This document shows, piece by piece, positions 13,501 to 25,500 of a DNA stretch of 64,000 nucleotides. Source of the DNA: BP-133 sp040756995 (GTDB lineage Bacteria > Actinomycetota > Acidimicrobiia > IMCC26256 > BP-133); assembly GCA_040756995.1 (NCBI GenBank), contig JBFLYK010000008.1, positions 1 through 64,000 of the forward strand. Direction: 5' to 3'. Made by a program: the position numbers and the translations under genes. Positions within the stretch are counted from its first letter, which is position 1. Each line of letters opens with the position of its first letter. The notes beneath the pieces were generated by a model. The model worked only from the letters and a program-made list of their open reading frames with translations. It was not told where the DNA came from and made no database searches.

Positions 13501-16500
13501 CGGTGAGGGTGTCTCCCCCGAAGCTCGGCACCGGCGGGCGCGGCCGGTCGACCGGCAGCGGCAGTTCCTCGGGCAGGCCCTGCAGCGCGTCCCGCCACCA
13601 CTCCGTCTGCCGGCCGGCCAGGCTCGAGGGATCGGCGCCATCGCCCAGCAGCTCCTGCTGCCAGAGGGCGTAGTCCCGGTACGACACTGCCAGCGGCGCC
13701 CAGCCGGGCGCCTCCCCGGCCCGCCGGGCCTCATAGGCGGTGATCAGGTCGTCGAGCAGCGGCCCGTCGGACGCTTCGTCGACGGCGATGTGGTGCACGA
13801 CCAGCGACAGCACGGCCCGGCCGGACCCGGTCCGCAGCAGCGTGGCCCGCACCGGCGGTTCCCGGTCCAGCTCGAAGGCGTGGTCGGCCAACGACTCCAG
13901 CCGTTCCTCGACGTCGGTGTCGCCGCAGTCGACCACCGTCAGTTCGACCGGCCCGGGCGGCAGTACGACCTGGTGCGGCACGCCGTCGTGGTCGGGGAAC
14001 ACCGTTCGGAGCGTCTCGTGCCGCTCGACGACGTCGGCCAGCGCGGCGTTCAGCGCCGCAATGTCGACCGGCTCGGCGAACGGGATGGCCAGCGGCACGT
14101 TGTAGGTCGGGGCCGGCCCTTCCAGGCGGTACAGGAACCACAGGCGGGCCTGCGCCGCCGACAATGGCCACCGGCCGTCGCGCGGGGTGTCGAAGCGCCG
14201 CAGTGGCGGGCGGTCGCCGGCCCAGTCGAGAGCCTGCGCCAGCCCCGCCACCGTCGGGGTATCGAAGACCGCCCGGAGCGGCAGCTCGGCCCCGAGCGCG
14301 GCCCGGGCCCGGGCGACGAGCCGGGCCGCCAGCAGCGAATGCCCCCCGAGGGCGAAGAAGTCGTCGTCGGCGCCGACACTGCCCGGCTCGAGATCGAGCA
14401 ACTCGGCGAAGAGCCGGGCCAGGGTCTCCTCGGCCTCGCCGGCCGGTGCCCGGCCGGCGCCGCCGGACCATTCGGGGGCGGGCAGCGCCCGGCGGTCGAG
14501 CTTGTTGTTGGCCGTCAACGGCAACGCCGGAAGCACCACCACTGCCGCCGGAACCATGTACGACGGCAACCGCTCCGCCAGCCACAGGCGCAGTTCCTCC
14601 GGCTCGACGGCGCTGTCGGCCACGGCGGCGTAGGCCACCAGCTGCCGGTCCCCAGGCCGGTCCTCCCGGGCGATCACGGCGGCGGCGCCCACCGCCGGAT
14701 GCGAAACCAGCCGGGCTTCGATCTCACCCGGTTCGATCCGGAACCCACGGATCTTGACCTGGTCGTCGACCCGGCCGAGCAGCTCGAGGACTCCGTCGGG
14801 GCGCCAGCGGGCCCGGTCCCCCGTCCGGTACAGCCGGGCGCCGGGAGCCCCGAAGGGGTCGGCCACGAACCGCTCCGCCGTCAACCCCGGACGGTTCAGG
14901 TAGCCGAGGGCGACCGCCGCGCCGCCCACGTACAGCTCGCCGGCGACCCCGGGCGGCAAGGGCTGCAACGACTCGTCCAGCACGTAGGTCGTGGTGTTGG
15001 CGATCGGTACCGGTCCATCGGGGGCCCAGCCGTAGGCATCGACGGTCGTCTCGGTCGGGCCGTACTGGTTGCGGACCAGCGTGTACTCCAGGGCCGCCAA
15101 CCGGGCCCACAGCTCCGGCGGTGTCGGCTCTCCTCCCACGACCAGCACTTCGGGGGGCGGACCGTCGAGGAACCCGAGCGCCTCGAGCTCGGCCAGGTAC
15201 GTCGGCGTCACGTCGAGCACGTCGACCCATTCGGCCCGCAGCACCTCGAGCGTGGCGGCCGGATCGCCGTAGTCGTCCACGACGAGGAGTTCGTGGCCGT
15301 CCAGCAGCCAGAGCAGCGGGCCCCACGACGAGTCGAAGGCGAACGAGGCGGTGTGGGCCACCCGCAGCCGCCGTCCTCCGGCCTGCTCGGTGGCCTTGGC
15401 CATCAGATCGCCCTGATGCGAGCGGAACAGGTTCGCCAGGGCGCCGTGGGTCACCACCACACCCTTCGGCACACCGGTCGATCCCGACGTGTAGATCACG
15501 TAGACGGGATCGCGGGGTTGCGGCGCCCGCACCGGCTCGGACGGGCGGGCGGACGGCAGCTGGTCGACGAGCAGCACCGGCCGGCCGGCGAAGGCGGGGT
15601 CGGAGGCCAGCCCCGCCGTCGTGACGATCGTCACCGGCCGGGCGTCGGCCAGGACCTGACCGGCCCGGTCGGACAGCTGATCGGGATCGAGGGGCAGGTA
15701 GGCGGCGCCGGTCCTGGCCACGGCCAGGATGCCCGGGACCATGTCGGCCCGCGGCAGGGCCAGCGCCACGATCCGGCCGGGAGCGGCTCCGGCGGCGGCC
15801 AGATGGGCGGCCAGCTCCTCCGCCGCCCGGTCGAGCTCGGCGAACGTGAAACGCCGCCCGGTCATGGCCAGCGCCGGGGCGTCGGGCGTGCGGGCCGCCT
15901 GGGCGGCGAACAGTCCGGCCAGGGTGTCGGGAGCGGCGGCGGCGTTCCCGGCCTGCAGGACCCGGTGCCGTTCGTCGGCGGCCAGCAGGTCGACGTCGGC
16001 CAGCGACCGGTCGGGGTCGGCCACGGCGGTGGTGACGAGGGTCACCAGCCGGCCGGCCAGGGCGGTGACGCTGGGTTCGTCGAACAGATCGGCGGCGTAC
16101 TCGACGGTGCCCTCCAGGCCGCCGTCGTCGGTCTCGGTGAAGTCGAAGGCCAGGTCGAAGCGGGCGCCGCGGCCGGCGATCTCCGACAGGTCGGAGCCCG
16201 GATCGGCGGCACCGGAACGGTGCTGGTACGACACCATGACCTGGAACAGCGGATGGCGGGCCGTCGAGCGCTGGGGGTTGACGGCGTCGACGACCATGTC
16301 GAACGGAAGGTCGGCGTGGGCGAAGGCGGCCAGGTCGGCGGCCCGCACCCGGCCCAGCAGTTGCCGCAGGCTCGGCCGGCCCGACAGGTCGCTCCGCAGC
16401 ACGACGGTGTTGACGAAGAACCCGACGAGGTCGCTCACCGCTTCGTCGTCGCGGCCGGCCACCGGGACCCCCAGCGGGATGTCGGTGCCGGCACCGAGTC

Positions 16501-19500
16501 GCCACAGCAGGGCGGCGACCGTGGCCTGCAGGACCATGAACGGTGTGACCGACGCCTCCCGGGCCAGGGCGTGCACGGCGGCCACGTCGGCGGGGAATTC
16601 GATCGGGACGGTGTCACCGGCGAAGCTGGGCACAGCCGGGCGGGGCCGGTCGGTGGGCAGTGTCAGCTCTTCGGGGATTCCGGCCAGCGCCTCCCGCCAG
16701 AACGCCACCTGCGCCGCGGCCCGGCTGGCCGGCTCGTCCGGGTCGCCCAGCAGTTCCCGGTGCCACCGGGCGTAGTCCCGGTAGGTGACCGGCAACGGCG
16801 ACCATTGCGGCGCCTCACTCCGGGTGCGGGCCTCGTAGGCGTCGTCGAGGTCGCGGCGCAGCGGCCCGTCCGACGCCTCGTCAGTGGCGATGTGGTGGAT
16901 GATCAGCGACAGCACCGCCCGGGTGCCGGTGCGCAGCAGCGTGGCCCGCAGCGGCGGTTCCCGGTCGAGTTCGAAGGCGTACTCCGCCAGGCGCTCCAGC
17001 CGCTCCTCCAGCTCCTCCTCGCCGCAGACCTCCACCGTCAGCGGGACCGGCGCCGGCGGCAACAGCTCCTGGTGCGGCACGCCGTCGTGGTCCGGGAACA
17101 CCGTGCGCAGGGTCTCGTGCCGCCCGACCACGTCGGCCAGCGCCGCTTCCAGCGCGCCGACGTCCACCGGCTCCTCGAACGGCACCGCCAGCGGCACGTT
17201 GTAGGCCGGGCTCGGCCCCTCCAGGCGGTACAGGAACCACAGGCGGGCCTGCGCCGGCGACAGCGGCCACCGCCCGTCGGCCGGCGGATCGAAGCGGCGC
17301 AACGGCGGACGGGCGCTCCGTTCGTCCAGCGCCGAGGCCAGGCCGGCCACGGTCGGCGTGTCGAACACCCGCGGGAGCGGGACCTCGGCGCCGAGGGCGG
17401 CCCGAACCCGGCCGACGAGCCGGGCGGCCAGCAGCGAATGACCGCCGAGGGCGAAGAAGTCGTCGTCGATGCCGACCGCCGGAACGCCGAGGAGATCGGC
17501 GAAGATGCCGGCCAGGATCTGCTCGGCCGGCGTCGACGGCCGGCGCCCGGCTGCACCGTCCCACTCCGGAGCCGGCAGCGCCCGCCGGTCGACCTTGTTG
17601 TTGGCCGTCAACGGCAAGGCCGGCAGCACCACCAGCGCCGCCGGAACCATGTAGGACGGCAACCGCTCCGCCAGGCATCCCCGCAGCTCCGCCGCTCCCA
17701 CCGCTCCGTCGGGAACGGCGGCGTAGCCGACCAGCCGCCGGTCGCCCGGCCGGTCCTCCCGGACGACCACGACGGCGGCGCTCACCGCCGGATGCGAAGC
17801 GAGCACCGCTTCGATCTCGCCCGGCTCGATGCGGAACCCCCGGATCTTCAACTGGTCGTCGACGCGGCCGACCAGCTCCAGGACACCGTCGGGCCGCCAG
17901 CGGGCCCGGTCGCCGGTCCGGTAGAGGCGGGCGCCGGGCGGGCCGAAGGGATCGGCCACGAACCGCTCGGCGGTCAGTGCCGGCCGGCCGAGGTACCCCC
18001 GGGCGAGACCGGCGCCTCCGACGTAGAGCTCGCCGGGGACTCCGGGCGGCGCCGGGCGCAGGAACGGATCGAGTACGTGGACGGCGGTGTTGGCAATCGG
18101 TGCCGGCCCGTCCGGGGCCCAGCCGTAGGCGTCGACGGTCGTCTCGGTCGGGCCGTACTGATCCCGGACGAGCGTTCCGTCGAGGGCCCCGAGCCGGGCC
18201 CACAGCTCGGCCGGCGTCGGCTCGCCGCCGACGACCACCACGCGGGGTCGGAGGCCGTCGTCGAGGAGGCCGAGCGGTTCGAGCTCGGCCAGGAACGTCG
18301 GGGTGACGTCGACGACGTCGAGGGCGTGCTGCCGGACGGCCGACAGCACCGCCCGGGGATCCCGGTAGTCGCTCACGACGTGGAGCTCGTGGCCGTCCAG
18401 CAACCACAGCAGCGGCCCCCACGACGAGTCGAAGGCGAACGAGGCGGTGTGGGCCACCCGCAGCCGGCGGCCCCCGGCGGCGGCCACCGCTTCGGCCATG
18501 AGGCCGCGCTGGTGGGATCGGAACAGGTTGGCCAGCCCGGCGTGGGTCACGACCACGCCCTTGGGCACACCGGTCGATCCCGACGTGTAGATCACATAAG
18601 CCGCCCCCGCCGCCGATGGCCGCGGCAGTACCGGCCGCTCGGCCGGCCGGGCGGCCAGCGCCGCCGCTTCGGTCGGGTCGTCGATGACGACGCAGTTCCG
18701 ACCGGACGGCGCCGGCGCATTCCCGCCACCGGCCAGCAAGGGAGCGTTTCCGGCACCGGTCAGCGCCGGCGTGCCGGCCAGGATCGCGGCGGTGGTGACC
18801 ACGATCGCCGCGCCGGCGTCGTCCAGCATCGCCCCGATCCGCTCCGAGGGCTGGTCCACGTCGACGGGCAGGTAGGCGGCACCGGTCTTGGCCACGGCCA
18901 GGATGGCCGGCACCATCACGGCCCGGGGCAGGGCCAGGGCCACGACCCGTTCGGGGCCGGCGCCGGCGTCCGCCAGCCGGCCGGCGAGGCGGTCGGCGGC
19001 GGCGTCGAGCTCGGCGAAGGTGAGGGCGCCGGCCTCGGTCTTCAACGCCGGCCCGTCCGGGGTGCGCTCCACCTGTGCCGCGAACAGCTCGGCCAGGGTC
19101 TCGGCCACGACGGGCCCCCACCCGTCCCCTCCGGCCCGGCGGACCAACGCCTCTTCGGCCGGGCTGAGGAGGTCGACGGCGCCCAGCGGCCGGTCGGGAT
19201 CGGCCAGCTCGGCTTCGAGGAGCCGCAGCAGCCGCTCGGCCAGCCGGTCGACGCCGGGCTCGTCGAACAGGTCGGTGGCGAACTCGATCGAGCCGACCAG
19301 TCCGCCGCCCTCGTCTTCCAGGAAGTCGAACGAGAGGTCGAATTTGGCCCCGGGACCGCCGGCCTCGATCGCTTCTCCGAAACCTTCCCCACCGCCGCCC
19401 GCCCGCCGGTGCTGGTACGACACCATCACCTGGAACAGCGGGTGCCGGGCCGGCGACCGGACCGGCTGCACCGCCTCGACCACCAGATCGAACGGCAGCT

Positions 19501-22500
19501 CGGCATGGGCATGGGCGGCCAGGCCGGCGGTCCGGGTTCGGTCCAGCAGCGTCCGCAGGCTGGGGTTGCCCGACGTGTCGACCCGCACCACCACGGTGTT
19601 GACGAACATCCCGACGACGCCGTCGAGCAGCTCGTCGCCCCGGCCGTCCACCGGAATGCCGAGCGGGATGTCGTCGCCGGCGCCGAGGCGGGTGAGGAGC
19701 CCGGCCACCGCCGCCTGCAGGACCATGAACGGCGACGCCCCGCACTGGCGGGCCAAGGCCCGGACCGCCATCGCCAGCGGCCCGGGGACATCGAAGTTGA
19801 CGACGTCCCCGGCGAACGACGGCACCGGCGGCCGGGGCCGGTCGGTGGGCAGGGCCAGCTCCTCGGGGAGGCCGGCCAGCGCCGTCCGCCAGAACTCGGC
19901 CTGGCGGCCGGCCAGGCTGTCGGGATCGGCCACGTCGCCGAGCAGTTCCCGCTCCCACAGGGCGTAGTCGCCGTACGTCACCGGCACCGGCGGCCAGACC
20001 GGCGCCTCACCCCGGCGGCGGGCCTCGCAAGCGGTCTGGAGGTCGTCGAGGATCACCCCGTCCGACACCTCGTCGGAGGCGATGTGGTGGACGACGAGGG
20101 AGAGGATCGACTGGTCCGGTCCGTAGCGGATCAGCGCCGCCCGCAGCGGGATCTCCCGGGTGAGGTCGAACTCGTAGGCGGCGAGGTCGTCGAGGAGGAC
20201 GTCGAGGGCGTCCTCGTCGTCGGGGCAGTCGAGCACCGCGAGATCGGGGACGGCGTCCTGCGCCGGAAGCACCTGCTGGTACGGGACGCCGTCGTCGTCG
20301 ACGAAGATCGTACGCAGGGTCTCGTGGCGGGCGACCACGTCGGCCAGGGCCGCCCGGAGGGCATCGGCGTCGAGCCGGTCGGGGAACTGCACGGCGGCCG
20401 GCATGTTGTACGTCGGGCTCGGGCCCTCCAGCCGGAACAGGAACCAGAGGCGGGCCTGGGTGGGGGAGAGCGGGTAGCGGCCGTCGGGCGGAACGGGCCG
20501 CCGCCGCAGGGCCGGCCGCTCCTCCCGGCCGGAGAGCCGGGTGGCCAGGGCGGCCACGGTCGGCGTGTCGAAGACCTCCCGCAGGGAGAGGGCGGCCCCC
20601 AGCGTGGTCCGCACCCGGGTGACGAGCCGGGCGGCCAGCAGCGAGTTGCCTCCCAGGGCGAAGAAGTCGTCGTCGGCGCCGACCCGTTCCACCCCGAGGA
20701 CGTCGGCGAACAGCCCGGCCAGCACCTCTTCGGCGGCGCCGACCGGCCGGCGGCCGGCGCCGGAGAGCGCCGTGGGCGGCGGGGGGAGGGCGTCCCGGTC
20801 GAGTTTCTGGTTGGCATTGAACGGCAGAGCGGGGAGGACCACGACGGCGGCCGGGACCATGTACGCCGGGAGCCGGTCGGCCAGCCAGTGGCGCAGGGCC
20901 GCCGGGTCGGAGTCCCCGGGCGCACCCGTCGGCGCCTCGGGAACGGCGGCGTAGGCGACGAGACGGCGGTCCCCGGGCCGATCCTCCCGCACGACGACGG
21001 CGGCGGCGACCACCGCCGGATGGGCGGTGAGGGCGGCTTCGATCTCGCCCGGCTCGATGCGCAGCCCCCGAACCTTGAGCTGGTCGTCGACCCGGCCCAG
21101 GAATTCGAGGACAGGGGTGTCATCGGCGACACGCCAGCGGACGCGGTCGCCCGTCCGGTAGAGCCGGCCGCCGGGCGGGCCGAACGGATCGGCCACGAAG
21201 CGGGCGGCGGTCAGGCCGGGTTGGGCCAGGTAGCCGCGGGCCAGGCCCGCCCCGGCGACGTACAGCTCGCCGGCCACGCCGGGCGGGACGGGCTGGAGCC
21301 GCTCGTCGAGGACGTACACCGCCGTGTTGGTGATCGGCGCCGGCGCCCGGCCTCCTCCGGCGCGGTCGACGCCGGCGGCGGCGCCAAGGGGCTGCCAGCC
21401 GTAGGCGTCGACCGTCGTCTCGGTCGGGCCGTACTGGTCCCGCACGATCGTGCCGGCCAGCGCCCCGAGCCGCCGCCAGGCGTCCGATCCGATGGCCTCG
21501 CCGCCGACGACGATCACCCGCGGTCGCGTGCCGTCGTCGAGGAGGCCGAGCGGCTCGAGCTCGGCCAGGAACGTCGGAGTGATGTCGACCACGTCGGCGG
21601 CCGCCGCCCGCAACCCGTCCATGACCGCCGCCGGGTCGCCGATCTCGTCGACGACCACGACCTCGTGGCCATCGAGCAGCCACAGCAGCGGCCCCCACGA
21701 CGAGTCGAAGGCGAAGGAGGCGGTGTGCAGCACCCGCAGCCGCCGGCCGGCGTCGGCCGCCGCGGCCCACATGACCCCGTCCCGGTGATGGACGAACAGG
21801 TTGGCCAGCCCGCCGTGGGTGACGACGACGCCTTTGGGCGTCCCGGTCGAGCCCGACGTGTAGATGACGTAGGCGGCGTTGGCCGGCGACAGCTTCGGAG
21901 CGGGGGGACGGGAGGGTGCCGCCCCGGCCAGGGCCACGACCCCGTCCGGGCTGTCGAGCACCAGCACCGGGGCGCCGGCCGCCCTCCGGTCGAGCACCGG
22001 GTGGCGGTCAAGGACGTCCTCGGTGGTGACGACGACGACCGGCCGGGCCTCGTCGAGGACGGCCGCCGCCCGGGCCGACAGATGGGCGGGATCGAGCGGC
22101 AGATAGGCGGCCCCGGCCTTGGCGCAGGCCAGGATGGCGGGGACCATGGCCGCCCGGGGCAGCGCCAGGGCCACGATCGCCTCCGGGCCGGCGCCCCGCT
22201 CCCGCAGCACCCAGGCCAGCCGGTTGGCCCGCTCGTCGAGGACGGCGAAGCTCAGCCCCTCCCCGCCGGCCCCTGTCCCGATGAACGACAGGGCCGGGGC
22301 GTCGGGCGTGGCGGCGACCTGCGCCTCGAAGAGGTCGGCCAGCGTGACGTCGGGGACGGGCCGGGTCGGCGCCGTGCCGGCCTCGAGCACCGATCGCCGC
22401 TCGGAGGCGGCGAGGATGTCGACCGACGACAGCGGCCGGGTGGGGTCGTCGAGCAGGCCGGCGGCCAGGCGCAGCAGGCGCTCCGCCATCACCTCGATGG

Positions 22501-25500
22501 TGGCCCGGTCAAAGAGATCGGAGGCGTACTCGATGCTGCCCTCGAGGCCGTGCTCCGTCTCGGAGAAGTCGAAGGACAGGTCGAACTTGGCGCCGCTCCC
22601 GCCCCCGTCGAGCGGCCGGGCGTCGAGGGCGGACATCGCCGCCTCCAGCGCCCCGTGCCGCTGGGTGTAGGCCACCATCACCTGGAACAGCGGGTGGCGG
22701 GCCGGGGACCGGACGGGGTTGACCGTCTCCACCACCATCTCGAACGGCAGCTCGGCGTGCGAGAGGGCGGCCAGGGACACCTCCCGGGCCCGGCCCACCA
22801 GCTCGGCCAGGCTCGGGTCGCCGGACGTGTCGGTGCGCAGCACCGCGGTGTTGACGAACAGCCCGACGAGCCGGTCGAAGACGTCGTCGGTCCGGCCAGC
22901 GACCGGGACGCCCAGGGGGATGTCGGTGCCCGCCCCCAGCCGGGTGAGGAGCCCGGCCACCAGGGCCTGGAACACCATGAACGGCGTGGCCCCGGCCGCC
23001 CGGGCCAGGGCGTGCACCTGCTCGGCCACGGTGTCGGGCAGGGCGAAGGGCACGATGTCGCCGGCGTAGGAGGCGACCGGCGGCCGGGGCCGGTCGGTGG
23101 GGAGGGGCAGCTCCTCGGGCAGCCCGGCCAGCGCCTCCCGCCAGAAGGCGGCCTGGCGGGCGGCCAGACTCGCCGGGTCGGACGGGTCGCCCAGCAGCTC
23201 CCGTTGCCAGCGGGCGTAGTCGCCGTAGGTGACGGGCAGGGGATCCCAGGCCGGCGCCTGGCCGCGGCGACGGGCGTCGTAGGCCTCGTGGAGGTCGTCG
23301 AACAGCGGGATCTCCGACGCCTCGTCGGAGGCGATGTGGTGGACGACGAGCGACAGGACGTGGCGCTCGGGCGTGACCCGCAGCAGCGTCGCCCGCAACG
23401 GCGGCTCGGCCGACAGGTCGAAGCAGTGCTCGGCCAGCCGGGCCAGCTGGGCCGGCACGGCCTCCTCGCCGCAGTCCACCACCGGCAGCGCCGGGGCGGC
23501 ATCGGCGACCGGCAGGACGACCTGGTACGGCTCCCCGCCCTCGTCGGCGAACACCGTCCGGAGGGGATGGTGGCGTTCCACCACGTCGGCCAGGGCCGCC
23601 TGCAACGCCGCCGGGTCGAGCGGGCCGTGCAGCGCCACGGCGATCGGAATGTTGTAGGTCGGGCTCGGACCCTCCATCCGGTCGATGAACCACAGCCGCT
23701 GCTGGGCGTAGGACACCGGGACCCGCTCGCCGTCGGGGACGGGCCGGGCGGCGACAGCCAGCCGGTCCGACGGCTCGCCGAGGCGGTGGACGAGCTCGGC
23801 CACCGTGGGGGTCTCGAACACGGCCCGGAACGGCAGCTCCCGGCCCAGCGCCGTGCGGACCCGGGCCACGAGCTTGGCCACCCCCAGCGAGGTACCCCCG
23901 AGGGCGAAGAAGTCGTCGTCGGCCCCGACGTCGGAGCGGCCGAGGATCTCGCCGAAGAGGGCGGCCAGCGCCTCCTCCTCGGGCGTCTCCGGCCGGCGCC
24001 CCTCCGACGGCGCCAGACCCGGGTCGGGCAGCGCGGCACGGTCGAGCTTCTGGTTGGCGTTGAGCGGCAGGGCGTCGAGCACGACGTAGGCCGCCGGCAC
24101 CATGTAGTCGGGCAGGCGCCCGAGCAGGTGCGCCCGCAGCGCCGCACCGTCGAGGGTGGCCCCCGGAGCCGGGACCACGTAGGCGACGAGCCGGGCGTCA
24201 CCGGGCCCGCCGCCGTCCCGGCCGGGATCCGTCCAGGCGACGACGGCCGCCGAACGGACGCCCGGATGTTCGAGGAGGGCGGCTTCGATCTCGCCCGGTT
24301 CGATGCGCAGTCCCCGGATCTTGATCTGGTCGTCGACCCGGCCGAGGAGGCGCAGCCCGGGCCGGCCGGTGTCGCCGTCCCCCGGTTCCGGCCAGTAGGC
24401 CCGGTCGCCGGTGCGGTAGAGCCGGGCCCCCGGCGGCCCGAAGGGATCGGCGACGAAGCGGGTGGCGGTCAACCCCGGCTGGTTGAGGTAGCCGAGGGCC
24501 AGGGCGGCGCCGCCCACGTACAGCTCCCCCGGCACCCCGGGCGGGGTGGGGACGAGGCGGTCGTCGAGGACGTGGAGCGTGGTGCCGGCCACCGCTTCGC
24601 CGGTGCCGCCGGCGGCCCAGCCGTAGGCGTCGACGGTCGTCTCGGTCGGGCCGTACATGTCCCGCACGATCGTGTCGGGCAGCGCCACGAGACGGGCCCA
24701 CAGCTCCGGCGGGGTGGCCTCGCCGCCGACGACGATCACCAGCGGACGGGTGCCGTCGTCGAGGAGGCCGGCGGCGGCCAGCTCGACGAGGTACGTCGGT
24801 GTGACGTCGATGTAGTCGAGGGCGTGGTTCCGCACCCAGGCCAGGACCTCGGCCGGGTCGCGGTACTCGGGAACGACGTGGACCTCGTGGCCGTCGAGGA
24901 GCCACAGCAGCGGACCCCAGGAGGCGTCGAAGGCGAACGAGGCGGTCTGCGCCACCCGCAGCCGCCGGCCGCCGGCCGCCGCGGTCGCCCGGCGCATGAG
25001 GCCCTGCCGGTGGTGGGCGAACAGGTTGGCCAGCGACCGGTTGGCCACCACCACGCCCTTCGGCCGCCCCGTCGACCCCGACGTGTAGAGGACGTAGACG
25101 GGATGCTCGGGCCGCAGCGGACGGAGCCGCTCGGCTTCCGTCAGCGGCCCGGCCGGCAGGGCCGCCAGGCGGTGCTGCGTGGCGGGATCGTCGAGGACGA
25201 GACGGGGGAGGTCCCGCAGCGCCGGGATGGAGCCGAGCACCGCGCCGGTCGTCACGGCGGCGACGGGGGTGGCGTCGGCGAGGACGAGACCGACGCGTTC
25301 GGAGGCGTGGTCGGGATCGACGGGCACGTAGGCGGCGCCGGCCCTGGCCACGGCCAGGATGGCCGGGACCATCTCGGCCCGCGGCAGCGCTAGCACGACC
25401 AGGTCGCCCGGCCCGGCGCCCAGGCCGATCAGCGCCCGGGCCAGGCGGTTGGACGCCGCGTCGAGCTCGGCGAACGTGAGGCGGCCGGTGGCGGTGACGA

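Noticed and set aside
12323..25393. A 4,356-codon open frame on the plus strand, and similar long frames at 1637-4912 and 6071-9244
   Set aside because: They are mirror frames of the NRPS. Their translations are Arg/Gly/His/Pro-rich without domains, while the minus strand reads clean A, T and C motifs.
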